Shown here: positions 44,139 to 56,924 of the stretch, piece by piece
Position numbering within the stretch: position 1 is the first letter of the stretch
How the letters are laid out: every line of letters begins with the position of its first letter
Position numbers and translations under genes: made by a program
Source: Polytrichum commune
Lineage: Eukaryota; Streptophyta; Polytrichopsida; Polytrichales; Polytrichaceae
Direction: 5' to 3'
DNA: 64,000 bases
Assembly: GCA_950295325.1 (NCBI GenBank)
Contig: OX485808.1
Coordinates: 14,448,501 to 14,512,500 of the forward strand
The notes under the pieces: model-generated
Seen by the model: the letters and a program-made list of their open reading frames with translations, nothing else
Told to the model about the DNA's origin: nothing
Database searches by the model: none

Positions 44139-46586
44139 TCTTGGATCAATACTTGGACGGAGAAAAACTCAAAGAATTGATCTTAGAAAAGGGGAATGTT
44201 TTCGACAATGATATGCCATAAAGGTTCTCACAGATTGATGTGTTCGATGATTTTCCCAAAAAGAACAATAAAAATATTTTTAGATATTTTTGAAATCATT
44301 TTATAATACCACCTCCGACTTCTCATGTGAAAAATGCAACACCACCCAAGGGATTTTACTACTAAATTTTAAAATATCTATCTATAATAGTACATATGCT
44401 TAGGTATTGAACCAATGTCTACCACCTATAATTTCAAATTTTCAAGCAAGCAATCAAACTGCAATCTCATGTGATGATTGTAAGGTACTCCACATGGGCA
44501 CGAGCTAGACACCCACCTCTTTGATTGGGCCCTTGCCATCGTTGCCCAAGGTGAAAACACATGCAATTTCATTTAAGCATGTGGGGTTTTTTTTTGGGGG
44601 GGGGGGGGGGGGGGACAAATAAGCCCCAATAAACATCAAAGACCCGAATTAGTCCCCGAATATGCAAGTGTCTTGACCAAATGTACCTTGTAGTGTTAGA
44701 GTCCACATTTAAAATAATATTGAGATTGATTACTAAGTTATTATGACAAACACTTTGACACGTGCAAAACATGATTATGTTGATGTATGGCAGCCCCCCC
44801 CCCAACCCAAGATTGGCAAGATTGCAAAATTTCATGCCACACTGAGATGTTGCCCATTAAAATCAAGTTTCTCATGCTCCGATGGTGCATCTCCACTAGT
44901 GTGCCCCCTACTTGGGCCAAAAAAAAATACATGGGTGAAAGTGCTCTTAGTGCACGTGACCAATTACATAAGCTTGTGCTTCTGGGTATATATGCCAATG
45001 GACATCCGGGCATTATGAAATTAACCTCTTCATTGTGAGGACTATTTATAAACATAATATATTTAGAATTAAAATGTATATTGTGTGGATGATAACCTCT
45101 TTCCTCCAATAAGTGTGGCAACAACATATAAACTTTGTTGTCTACCAAGCAAAACTCTTGTATGTAGTAAGTTAAACACTTGTAGACCGTGGAACCCATG
45201 ATAATTGCTCTACGTCTCATTTGTCAATGCATGCCCAACAAACTTTTACCATGCTATAAACCGACCGTTTAGGTAAACATTAGTGGGTGTCAAGGTATAG
45301 CGTATTGATAATGCATGAATTGATGGCTAAGATGGGAAGGGTGGGGGGAGTGGTACATATCCGATATGGTTTATCATGCAACCACTCGAGGCTAGTAGAC
45401 AAATGCCCTAGTAATAATACACATTGCAATCTTACCTTAGAGTATTCCATCCAATAGGTAGTGGGTCTTTGGTCCTAAAAGGGAAATGCCTGAACTCACT
45501 GCATCATCTATGGCATTTAGGCGCAAGCCTATGTCACACAAGAAAACAACGTTACATCCATCATAACTTAGGTTACACATTGTATACGCATTCTTAGTTG
45601 ATACTGTATACAAAGATTTTATAGCGCTTAAATCAGAAGCTCGGGGCATAAATATCTGAAGTTCAATAAAATAATGGAAATTTTAATAATTTTAATAATT
45701 TTAATGTAATTGCAATTCAAAAAATAATACAAATATCTATACCAGAATTGTGTTTAATTATTTATGCGCAAAATAATTGACATATATCAATAATATATGT
45801 AGGCCTAGAGTCAACCCAGTGCTACATACTCGTTATAGGCTTCTATGTGAGAGGTACACATGCAGATGATATTTCCCTCTCCCATTCAAAGAACAATTGC
45901 ATATAGCTTTCAGGAACACCTTCATGCAATTTTTGGTATTGCCTCCCTTGATTCTTGAACTTATGAAGCTAGTGTATGCTTTTTGGATTGAAAGAATGAG
46001 AATAAAACGAGTTCTAGTTGAAGAGTCAAGTGTTATTTTCACCAATGACGCTGTATAAAGCGGCCCACACTAGAGGGATGCAAATGGTAAGTGACACTGC
46101 CATATGCCCATATTATTTTGCGTATAATATTAGACTCCGAATAAATGCATACAGTTTGTTTATAAAAAAATGGCCGCATGCTGGTAGGGAGGCCAACCTC
46201 TTGTGCATACGAAACGCCATAGACTGCCCTACCTAAGTTTTACACATACACGGGGTGTGAACGGCACAGGGGCTGTGGAGCATTATGCGACCCTTCGGTT
46301 CAACATAAAGCATTTGACCAAAATATCGTAAATAAGCAGTATGTTTGTGTGTTTGTCACATAGTCCTTACATTGTCAAAGATCAATATTATAGCTAGGTG
46401 TGGCGCACAAAGTACATGATCCATAGAGTAGAGAAAATTCCATATACCATACCAGTCTCTTGTGCTGTAATACTCTCACATTTCCGGGACTGCCTGTGTG
46501 CGGATAAAGGTTAGTATGTATGGGCTAGGAGTAGTTGGCCAAATGAGTCCAAAGTGTGTGTAATTAACAGAGCTACAAACAAAACT
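44139..46586. other. Spacer between the two transposase-like genes
   Basis: Contains a T/G homopolymer run at 44588-44615 and AT-rich DNA. The minus-strand frame at 44741-45220 (159 residues) has ordinary composition (MRRRAIIMGSTVYKCLTYYI...) but matches nothing I know; it may be a remnant. No RNA gene seen. Confidence 0.35.
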
Positions 46587-48621
46587 CTATACGTCGTCCG
46601 GGGGGTCTGCAATGGATTTCTCCCGCAAATACTTGCAAGACCATCTCACCCACTTGTCTAGCTTGCCGGAAGCCCACAACGCAACATCACACATTTTTAG
46701 TGGACCAATATGTGCATTGTCAGGGAAAAACAAAGGTGTGTCATGCCGGTGTATTTTCTTGAACAATATATATTGTTCCCCGTCTTTACACGAAGATACC
46801 AATTCTGGATGACTGCTGCGGGACTTGTTGTTCACGCCCGCTCTAGCCTCACCCACGACTTCGTTGGGGAATCCGGGGTGCAATACCCAGCAATGTGTGC
46901 CATGCCTGAGAGGAATCTGCACCGAGCAAAGGACTGCTTAGATCACCACACAAAATAAAATGTTGAATATAAAAATTGGTTTATGGGTTGGAGACACTCA
47001 CCGAGTTTTTTCTAGGTTGCAGGACCGGGAGTTTGCACTTGGGCTCGGACGAGCACCCAAAGTCCGCCACATCGTCATGACCAGGGGAGTCTTTGTACTT
47101 TGGCGCGTGTGTGGGGGGTCTAGTGGTGGGGCCCACAACTACCTTTGTCGTCGGAATAGGGGGTCAAGCCAACGCCAACCTACCTTGAAGAGGAACCACT
47201 CGTTGTCGCGGATTGGCATGCATGCGTTTGGCGGGTGAGTCCAATGCGATGCTAAGATGTACACCTGTACCATTATTGTCCGCACTACGGCTAGATGCAT
47301 CATCCTGCACTACTAGAGGGTGACTAAATGAGGCACCACGAGCCGTGTCTCCACTTGTCCACAATAGTTTTCCCGAATTGGAATAGGGGTTTTGAGAATT
47401 ACAATGGGTTTTCATACCCGCTGCGCCCTCACCCACATTTTCCGGGGGCCCACGCTCTGGCCATTCTGAGGGAGTGGATGTGGCAACATTGACATGTGCA
47501 CGGGACATCCCTGCGATGTCATTTGTTGTTTGCACTCCGGCATCCCTTGCAAAATGCGTTTTTATGGTACACAATTCCGACATTATGTGGAAAATTCCGC
47601 CCAACGCACTGGCCATTGAAGACTCGACACTAGTAACCTTTTCTTCTAGAATGGCAAGTCGTTTGTCAAGGTGTGCGATGTGGTGTTCGTCTTTAACTTT
47701 GTCATCTGAGAGTTGCATGCCACGAGGAGTGCCAAACCGGAACACCCATGAAAGCGGTTGTTCATTTTCTTCGACCTGTGTGTACATGTGGAACCCATCA
47801 GATCCTATTTACCAATTGCTACAAGCCTTTCTACCCCACCAGTTGTAAATAATGGCCTAACCTCATTGGGCTGCGCATGTGCGGACCTGCTGATGTGGCA
47901 CATAAACGACCTTTACTCATGACTAAATGAACATATTATTATATATAATAACCTATCTAATTAATGTAGCAGAAACCTCACCACCTGCATGCATCCCACG
48001 AGTAAGAAACTGATTATGGTCATATCAAGTAGCATGTTCACTATCCCTGAATCCAACAAATCTAAATAATTTAGCATACATACTAATGATACAAGCAATA
48101 TATTAGATAATTCTGTTGTTGTAGTTTTGCGCATCATGGAGATTTCCTATCGACCATAACATGGGCTAACATCAGAATTTAGGTACACCCATAAATTGAA
48201 CAAGACTAAAATATGTTCAAAAGTGCCACACTGACGAGCTGACCTACTTTTGTTCAAATTGTGCTAAACTTGTGTATTAGAAAGAAAATAATCACTAGAA
48301 AATTGTGGTATGGGCTTATACTTGATGCCATGCTTCTGTGTATGCGACAATACGTTGCGATTTATGATGACCTGCACCCTTGTCGATTCCGGGTGTTGTA
48401 GGCATTGAGCTCGTGGGGGTGGCGCACGCACTGACATCCACACCAACCCCCATGGCGCATTTTTTCTCAACACCCCTGACACACTCCTTGCTGCTACTGG
48501 ACTCGGTGGAGCCTACCGGAGGTGAGCCTGATCGTGAGTGTCGTGTGCGGTTGGATGGTGTACCACGTAGGACCATATTCACCATCCGGATACAAATGCA
48601 GTATTGAGGTTGATGACGCAT
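46587..48621 (-). pseudogene. Second, related transposase-associated gene, broken
   Basis: Parts of the same architecture as 41136-44138. 46922-46587 reads LRHGTHCWVLHPGFPNEVVG, ELVSSCKDGEQYILFKKIHR and HDTPLFFPDN, aligning with piece 4 of the first gene (CWVLHLGNEV, LCEDRQQLVKVTKMHKKNTE). 47787-47164 has a coiled-coil LDKRLAILEEKVTSVESSMA aligning with MEKVVTSVQEDV. 48621-48316 is Ser/Pro/Gly-rich. The Ptta domain exon is not evident. Degenerate; function was presumably transposition-related. Confidence 0.4.
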
Positions 48622-49205
48622 AAGAAGAGTGGGGAGGTGGCACTTAAGAAGATGAGGGGGGTGGTGGGTAGTTATGGTTCAGATGTAGGTACGATGGGGC
48701 ATATGGCTCACGCACATGGACCAAAAACCCACCGCCCAGGCTGCGCCCTCGTCCCGCTGCACACAGTAGCGACGCTTCTTTGGGGGCTCGGGAGAGAGGC
48801 CTCACGCGAGCTGCCTGGGCAGGAGGCGCAGCACATCCACATCCCAGCCTGCGGGCAGCCACGCCGGGTTGTGGGAAAAAAAACAAATTCAACGGGCAGG
48901 TCAAAAACTTTGTGAGCTGCCCCTCTGTACCTCTCTGTACAGACTCCAAAGGCCGGGAGCTACATCATTTGTGCCATTTTCGCAGCCAACTTCAAACGCT
49001 TCCTACAAGGTGAGTTTTCAAGTTTTTTCAATTTCATTTTTTGGATGTGGAAGTTCTCTAGATCTACTTTATGTTTATATGTTCATGATAAAATAGATTG
49101 TACTAATCATGCCTTTTGTCTAGGAAAAAATTTCTTCATATTTTGAGGTTTCAATTTTGTGGATTTTTCAAATCTTAGGGTTCATAGTAAGAGTTTTGTT
49201 GTTAG

Positions 49206-50222
49206 ATGGGGGATGAATTGCCAGGGTCATTCGTGGAGTTTATGATGGGAGGAAGTAGTGCTAATATAGCACACGTGGAGCGCTTCGAACCAGTTCCTCC
49301 AGTGGTTTCAGTGACAACTCCGAAACCACGACGTATACAACCCAATTCTAAACCAAAAAGAGTGCAAAAAAAGGAGGTTGTTGTTGCTTCAACATTGGTA
49401 GATGACGAAGCTACCGTTGGCGGGCGGTGGAGCGATGATGCCATCAACAACATTTTGGATTTGTATTAAAAGGAGTGAATTCGCATAGACAAAGGTAATT
49501 TAAAACCTAAACACTGGACACACATTCGTACTGAGCACCATAGACAAATGCCACTAGTTGTGCATCGTAAGGAAGAGCATATCAAGGGGAAAATTGAGAA
49601 GCTCAAGGTTGAATGGAGAGTTCAAAAAAACTCTCCAGAGGAGGCCACATGTGGAGAAGGATCTTCGTGGCATTGGTTTGAGCAAATGTCCGAGATACTC
49701 ACTGGATCAACAAAAGGAGAAGGAATTCCTGGTGGAGTGGATATGAGAACTAGTGTGTTATTGTCAGAAGATAAGGAGGATACTGTTGTTTTGGAAGAAG
49801 GGGGAATTCCTAAGACGCCAATGTCTACAGCTACTAGAGAGCATTCTTTTAGTACTCCCACAACAGTTGCCTCGGAGAAGATTGTTTCTCCCAAGACCGC
49901 TTCATGCATGAAGCCATGGGTGGATGGGAAACCAAATTCTCGTAAGCGTGCACTCACTGGGTATGCAACATATATGGCAGATGCAATCACTAAATTTGCT
50001 GAAGGTTCTTTCCAAGTATAACGGCACAAGATGGAGGCCCAAGAACGGATGCACAATATGCAGATGGAAACCAATAAAACCATTGTAATGAAGCAGATGG
50101 ACATGGAGATGGAGACAAGGCGACTTGATATGAAGGCTCGGCATGAAGCTGTTGTGATACAACTTAGAATTGTAGAGTTGTTTAGCAACAACCTCCATAG
50201 TGCGCGCAATTTAACACCATGA
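49206..50222 (+). pseudogene. Harbinger-associated Myb/SANT-like protein, broken
   Basis: One reading frame of 339 codons carries internal stops at 49467-49469 (TAA), 49476-49478 (TGA) and 50019-50021 (TAA) but no frameshift. The start MGDELPGSFVEFMMGGSSAN is followed by a basic stretch (KPRRIQPNSKPKRVQKK) and then the Myb/SANT-like (trihelix) domain: GGRWSDDAINNILDLY, GNLKPKHWTHIRTEH and KIEKLKVEWRVQK. The C-terminal part has a Met/Glu-rich helix (METNKTIVMKQMDMEMETRR). PIF/Harbinger elements need such a protein to bind DNA and carry the transposase to the nucleus. The transposase lies convergently at 50593-51912, about 370 bp away. Confidence 0.7.
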
Positions 50223-50439
50223 TAGTTTGGTGTCATTACCAATGTTTCATTTGTATGTTTGTTTTTACATCTATAGTTATTGTTATTCATGATTATATCC
50301 TTATATATATGCTTTATCTTCATACATACTAGTATGATCTGTGGTATTGAGCACTACCAATGATATGTCATTTAAAGAGTTTGTCCAAAATGTTACAAAA
50401 AAATTCTCATAATAATCAAGCAGATAATGTAGGCAGCAG

Positions 50440-50578
50440 TGCTCCGGAAGATTCCTGGACATAACCAGTAAGATCCTAGTGTTTGCAAGTCCAACCGCTG
50501 ACATGTTCACATCCTCCGGATTTCCTTTACTAGATTGGGGTATATTATATAAATTCCTCTAAAATGATCATAACAATC
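50440..50578 (+). mobile_element. MITE family F, partial copy
   Basis: CTCCGGAAGATTCCTGGACA to CCTCTAAAATGATC, lying between the two Harbinger genes. The right third is missing. Confidence 0.5.
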
Positions 50579-50592
50579 AAATTTCAAACAGT

Positions 50593-51912
50593 TCAAGAGG
50601 TTGGTACATTCTCTTGCACATTTAACCAATTTTTGAACAAAACATCACGCATCTCTTCTTCAACCTCTTTAGTTGCACGACCTTCTCTGATAACTGGCCG
50701 TCGGCCTCTCACCATATACAATGGAACCGGATCCGTTCTCAGAAGTGGTTCCTTTATGAGCTGGCAAAAGTTGTGTAGAACACAACAACCTACAACTATA
50801 GACGGTGCAGTATCTACCCTAGAATTTATAGAATTAAGAATGCGCAATCGCATTTTTAATAATCCTAAAGCATTCTCAATGCTTACTCTACCACCGTTTA
50901 TTTGTCTATCAAACCTTATTTTGTTTCCATCTCCATCTGCCGGTTTTTAATTTCGAAGCAAGTAGGTTCTGCTAGGATATCTTGTATCACCTAGTAAAAA
51001 ATGCTTGATATGTGTTCCATCTACAATGACAACTGGTGTAGCCAATATTTCTCTTCGTCGAATCTGCTCATAGATCTGTGAGATCTTAAATTGACCTCCA
51101 TCAGCAGTTCCACCAGATACCGAACAACATACATTCCAAAACACCTTGTCCATGTCACATACAACTTGTAGAACTACGGAGCTAAAACTTTTTCTTCTAC
51201 ACCAGAAATCTGCCACTACAGTTGTTTGACGTTTATCGGGCCTTCGTTGAAGAGAAATGTGGCTTCAATCTATACTCCTGCACATATTTGGTAATCCACA
51301 ACTCTGAACATACCCTACTATAATCCTATCTAAACGAGCACCTGAAGGCACCGAAATGTATTTCCCAAATAACTTGTCTCTAGATACTAAAGCATCCAAA
51401 ATAATTCTCATATACTTACATACTGTTGAAGCACCTACATTAAACCTATCCGCTATAATTTCTACAGTGATTCAATGAGCAAGACGGTATTACACTATAC
51501 CGACAGCTTTTCTAATTTCTAAAGGAGGACGTACAAAGTGAATAGAAGTAGATTGCAAATAAGGCTCGAGCTCGGAGACCAAATACATAAAAGATGCATA
51601 AGACATACGATATGCTTCTAGGTATTTTCTATCTCTCATCTTTGGTGAAGTGTGCCATACCAAACCTTCAATGTTGTCCCATTATGTTGATTGTCGAGGC
51701 TCCTTCCACCACACACGTCCAGGTTGTGGCTCAAACAATGAGAGAATAATTATAATAATTGAGAATACCCTCACCATGAAAGGACGTTCTTCCAAAATTG
51801 AAGAACTTCCCAAAAGAGCTGTCTTTCTTTTCCTTGACATACACCGTAATGTCATTCCATTGAAAAGAAAAAATGACGAAATAAGTGCCCACATCTTGTC
51901 ATGTGTGTCCAT
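50593..51912 (-). pseudogene. PIF/Harbinger DDE transposase, broken by in-frame stops
   Basis: 440 codons in one frame with no indel seen. Blocks in order: WWKEPRQST, WDNIEGLVWHTSPKMRDRKY, SYASFMYLVSELEPYLQSTS, VGASTVCKYMRIILDAL, FGKYISVPSG, GLPNMCRSID (first catalytic Asp), ADFWCRRKSFSSVVLQVVCD, GGTADGGQFKISQIYEQ (likely second Asp), LLGDTRYPSRTYLLRN, GGRVSIENALGLLKMRLRIL (Glu) and VVGCCVLHNFCQLIKE. This is the DDE_Tnp_4 superfamily layout. In-frame stops interrupt it after RQST (51682-51684), after AVGIV, after YRLAH, after RSID and after LLRN (50947-50949). Inactive. The rest of the element's ends were not found. Confidence 0.75.
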
Positions 51913-52142
51913 TCCACTACTCTTACAAGACCCGTTCCCTCTACTACACCCTAAAACACTAAATAATATAACTAAAAATCACCACAACAAAAAATTCCTT
52001 AAAAACATACAAACGCAAGAAATGGTAGCAACTAAACACTCACAAGTATCCTCGCAGCCACCCTCCCAATTAAGCTTACATATTAGGTCTCTAACAGGTT
52101 TAGTTGGGCTGCCCCAAAAGCAGCGGGCACAAGAAAAAAAAA

Positions 52143-53462
52143 CTAAATAAAAAAGCCTCCACTTGGAAAGGCTGCAGCATCCATCCGCTGGTGGATGGGG
52201 TGGATGTAAACTCCACATCCGTCCGGTCTTCTCACAGACCTGGCAGGCTACGTCCCCTGCTCAGGCCGGCCATGTACTCCTGCCAATAGCCAAAGTGAGG
52301 GTAGCTCAGAAATGTCCATTTGTGGGTTACGGCCAAGTCGTGTTACGCATGCCAAACAGAAGCATTAGGATACCAAAATTGATGGATATTAGGATAGGAT
52401 ATTAAGATATGTACATATAGTGATACATAATTTTATATTATCTCAAATTGCAACGCGATATACAGCTAGATGAAAAGTGAGGTGGTGACTCGCCTCAGAC
52501 ATGTGGGTTTTTTTCCGTGGACGATGTCGATCCTGCGATTGGGAAAGACAAGCATTTTTCGTGGTTCGGTTGGAAATGCCGCGAGTGCGCAGTTTGTCCT
52601 CTCCCACTGGTGGTTGTGTCTGAGGGGGCGATTGCTTCAATGCGGAGTCTTTGTCAGCTTCAGATTTCACAAGTGCGTATTCATCTGTCTTGTGCGCTTC
52701 CATATTGTATGTAAGATTGATCAGAATAACTTATGGATGATAGAATTTCATAGGCTGTGGGATTCCATACCCACGACAACAATTACTAATAATTAGAATG
52801 CTGGCAAGAATTTTCATAGCCGGAGAAATAAAATATGGTGCTAAATGTATACATTTAGTCATACTTATATAACTATGACAAAATGGTCAGCAAGAGCATA
52901 GTTAAAGAAGAACAAAGATTAGCAATATTTACCTTGACCATGCCAACATGACATGCAATAAAGATGTGGGCTGAGCTAAATGCACTATACAACTTTATGT
53001 TTTCTTGTAATAAATGCAGAAAATAAAACAACATGACAAAATACAAGTTAGGTACTGAGATACACAAAAAACCACTACCAAATAAATGCATACTACCACA
53101 AGTTGCTTTGCTTTCGTTGAATATATATTGCATAGGCACATGTATGCATGCTAATGGGAATTTGTGACGACCTAAATTGCTTTGGGATAGATTTCATTCA
53201 TAATTCTAGTCATAAGTACATAAAACAATGCACACCTGGATATGGCACTTCACACCCCTTCCCACCACATAGAGATGTGAGCTCGCCAATGAAATATTGC
53301 ATTACACTTGGAAATGGCGCAAATTAAAATTCCAATGAAGCAAGGAAATACAAAAATGCGTACCTGGGTGAATTTCCAGGCAGATGTGAGCGCCTTATGG
53401 AGTTTCTGACACCTGTCTGGACTAACCTTTTGCTCTGTCTCCACCTGGACTCACACTCACTT
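52143..53462. other. Spacer, no gene seen
   Basis: Short frames only; AT-rich from 52700. Possible right end of the Harbinger element lies somewhere before 52450, but I could not pair terminal repeats. Confidence 0.4.
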
Positions 53463-54412
53463 TGTCGCAACCCTTGCTAGCCCCCTTTGACCATCTTGCC
53501 AATTTTCATTCCTAGCAAAGGTTACGAGCGCTAACCCTTCGCATTCCGCCATGCTAATGGTTAGCTCTTCCTACCCCGGACCTTATAGTTCGTAGGAGGG
53601 AACCAACCCTCCTACTTTGCTTTCGGGACTCACCCTTTAATCGGTAACCCATTTCTTGGATGTGGACTTTCATCCATGGAAGTCCAATCCTATGTTGATC
53701 ATCGCATTGCCGGAGCAACACTACAACAACCCAAAGCATACTAGGCAACTATGGCCTCACAATGGGCCAAAGCCCATGGAGGCCGTGCCGTTCCGCCTCG
53801 GGTGGGTGAGGCCACACCACCTCACCCATATGTGCCTCTAGGACTCTACGCGGGGCCCCTACCCCACCGTCAAGAGACCTATTGTCTCTCTACCAAGAGT
53901 TGGTGCCAAATAGACATTTTCCCTTAGCTGCTGAGCCTAGAAGCCTCTAGCAGCTTCAGACCATCATAACTTCTTTGTATGATGTTTGATACTAACAAGC
54001 AACCACTCCATCTTCATCTACGCTTCACGTAGATGCCGATGGACTCCTCACTTGCCCCATTCCGGCAAGTATTAAGGAAGTTATGCCCGTTCGAACCTTG
54101 GCAGTCCCGGGAATCACTCCCAGGCACTGCTGTACCAGGTAGCTGTCCCGGGACAGCGCCCCACTCAAATTGCCATAACTCCTAGCTCACACCTCCAATT
54201 CATGTGTTCTTGAGCATTCTAAAATCACCACGCCATGAGCTACGCATACCTTATGGCCTTACCCTCATGCCTCCTAGTCTCCGTGGGTGGGAGGCGTTCC
54301 CAACGCCCGGGGCCCTCACCCACACTAGGATCACTTGGGCCCTCTCACCAACGGCGCCACAAGTCCCGGGTGTCACTCCGGGGTCCCCTTGTGCCCATGG
54401 TGTTTTGGGCAC
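53463..54412 (+). repeat. Left arm of a 950-bp inverted repeat
   Basis: Starts TGTCGCAACCCTTGCTAG and ends GTGTTTTGGGCAC. The reverse complement is 55975-56924, the same length, nearly identical. TG...CA ends and the TGTCGCAACCC start resemble a plant LTR; CACTT before and CACTC after would be a 4-of-5 target duplication. It carries GCTGTCCCGGGACAGC (54142-54157), a perfect 16-bp palindrome. Either two opposite solo LTRs or the long terminal inverted repeats of one element. Confidence 0.8.
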
Positions 54413-55974
54413 ACTCTTTATTGTCAGGCTGTCTTAATGCATCCTATACGTGCGACAATTTTTGAATTGTTTTTTCCCCCTGAACCAACTGGAATGCACA
54501 AACCATGACAGCTGAAAGAGCCTACAATTTCACGGATTGTGCCATATTTCAATATAGATATCGGCTCCGAAAAGATTTTGTGAAGTTTTAACGTGTTTCT
54601 AACCTGACAGGTTACCCAAATTCTATGGAGAATCCCCAAAGGTGGACTTGGGGTGGACTACAGAGATTACATCCCCCTAGAACCTTGATATAATATTCAG
54701 AATTTGAATATGCCACACTAGGCGAGAAGGAACCACAGGAACATGAGAAGCAAGGTTCCGTTCAAAATTCATCTTTAACAACATGAATTCATGAAAACGT
54801 CCCCGGAGGCCACATTTGATGTGGCTTTCATCTCATCCAAATTTAATTTGAGCAATGCAACCCAAACTCATGAAGAGTTGCAGAACCGAGCTTGTAACTT
54901 ACGTTGACGAAGCAGTAGTGGAAATGCAAACGAATGAGGCTGGTGGCAATGGTTTTGTCCGCAGCAAATGTCGTTGCCACCGTGCTTTTCACCATTGCCT
55001 CAGCAGATGCACACTTGGTAGCATAAAACCCCACGCTAAGAGCCGCACTAGCTAGCTGACAATCACAGCTCAAAACATGCAACAGAACCACTCCCACCAT
55101 TAGTATTGGTGCAGCCGAATGTGCCATCTCCTTCGTAGCTTCGACGGAGCTCCCAGATCAATAATTTTACAATTTCAATTTCACAGAGCCTACAATTTCA
55201 CAGACTGCGCTAGATTTCAATAAACTACGCTATATGTAGTCTGTGAAAGTGGTCAGGTCCATAACCGATCATTTTAGAGAAATCTATGGAATATACTTTT
55301 AACTCGTCATACATGAGTGGGCTGGGGAGGTCATAGCACATACAAAGAGACCCAAGAATGGCTTCAACAAAGGTACATGGAAGAGGGTGCACAAGACGAA
55401 CCAAGCGTGCTTACAAAAGTATTGTGAGCATGGAACTATGAAGGAACCTTGCGGAAATGTATTGAGGAACCTTGAGTAAGATTGAGGATAGTATTCAGGA
55501 ACCTTGAGGAACGTATTGGGTAACCTTCATGAATCTTTTTTAATGTTGGTGCAGCCTCCACGTGCTATTCTTTGCCCTCAATCGCCCAGATTGCCAGAGC
55601 AACAAAACAACCTACATAGCACACAACATGCTGCAGATGGGAATCGCAGGTGCATTTTAGTTCATATGGGAACAAAGATTATAAGTTTTAGTTGTCTTGA
55701 GGGAGAGGCAACAATCTGCTTTGATTTCTGTAAGCCAAGATCACCCCCACCCTTAATTGCGTCATGGTCCAGGTGAGGGATTCCCTGTCCACACTTGTTA
55801 CCAACACTCACAAAAGAGTGTAGCCTCTTCCCACTTCAATAATGAATTGGTGCATTGACACCTTTTCTTTATTAAGTTAGACAACAAATATTCAGAAATA
55901 CTTGAGCCTCACACTCACACAAGTCAAAATCCAATCAAATCCCTATTATGATGTCGCGCACCTCTCCATGAGGA
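54413..55974. other. 1.56-kb spacer enclosed by the inverted arms
   Basis: Contains a peroxidase first exon (separate entry) and a family F fragment near 55255-55300. A plus-strand frame at 55504-55776 is unrecognised. No reverse transcriptase or transposase is visible. Confidence 0.5.
54903..55127 (-). pseudogene. Class III peroxidase, exon 1 only
   Basis: 75 codons from ATG (55127) to a GTAAGT donor. A signal peptide (MAHSAAPILMVGVVLLHVLS) leads to LSVGFYATKCASAEAMVKST and ADKTIATSLIRLHFHYCFVN. RLHFH carries the distal Arg and His. The donor after CFVN is the usual place of intron 1 in plant secretory peroxidases. The calcium-ligand Asp of HFHDCF is Tyr here and the Pro of CPSAE is Ala. 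No GCDAS-starting exon 2 is visible on the minus side before the inverted arm begins, so this is a stranded fragment, probably captured or left by rearrangement. Confidence 0.75.
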
Positions 55975-56924
55975 GTGCCCAAAACACCATGGGCACAAGG
56001 GGGACCCCGGAGTGACACCCGGGACTTGTGGCGCCGTTGGTGAGAGGGCCCAAGTGATCCTAGTGTGGGTGAGGGCCCCGGGCATTGGGAACGCCTCCCA
56101 CCCACGGAGACTAGAAGGCATGAGGGTAAGGCCATGAGGTATGTGTAGCTCATGGCGTGGTGATTTAAGAATGCTCAAGAACACATGAATTGGAGGTGTG
56201 AGCTAGGAGTTATGGCAATTTGAGTGGGGCGCTGTCCCGGGACAGCGCCCTGGTACAGCAGTGCCTGGGAGTGATTCCCGGGACTGCCAAGGTTCGAACG
56301 GGCATAACTTCCTCAATACTTGCCGGAATGGGGCAAGTGAGGAGTCCATTGGCATCTACGTGAAGCGCAGATGAAGATGGAGTGGTCGCTTGTTAGTATT
56401 AGACATCATACAAGGAAGTTATGATGGTCTGAAGCTGCTGGGGGCTTCTAGGCTCAGCAGCTAAAGAAAAATGTCTACTTGGTCCCAACTCTTGGTAGAG
56501 AGACAAAAGGTCTCTTGACGGTGGGGTAGGGGCCCCGCCTAGAATGGTGGAGGCTTATATGGGTGAGGTGGTGTGGCCTCACCCACCCGAGGCCGAATGG
56601 CACGGCCTCTATGGGCTTTGGCCCATTGTGAGGCCATAGTTGCCTAGTATGCTTCGGGTAGTTGTAGTGTTGCTCCGGCAATGCGATGATCAACATAGGA
56701 TTGGACTTCCATGGATGAAAGTCCACATCCAAGAAATGGGTTACCGATTAAAGGGTGAGTCCCGAAAGCAAAGTAGGAGGGTTGGTTCCCTCCTACGAAC
56801 TATAAGGTCCGGGGTAGGAGGAGCTAACCATTAGCATGGTGGAATGCGAAGGGTTAGCGCTCGTAACCTTTGCTAGAAACGTAAATTGGAAAGATTGTTA
56901 AGGGAACTAGCAAGGGTTGCGACA
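55975..56924 (-). repeat. Right arm of the 950-bp inverted repeat
   Basis: Reverse complement of 53463-54412 with scattered substitutions. Its central palindrome is longer than in the left arm: GGGCGCTGTCCC followed by its complement (56227-56250), 24 bp and perfect. Confidence 0.8.
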
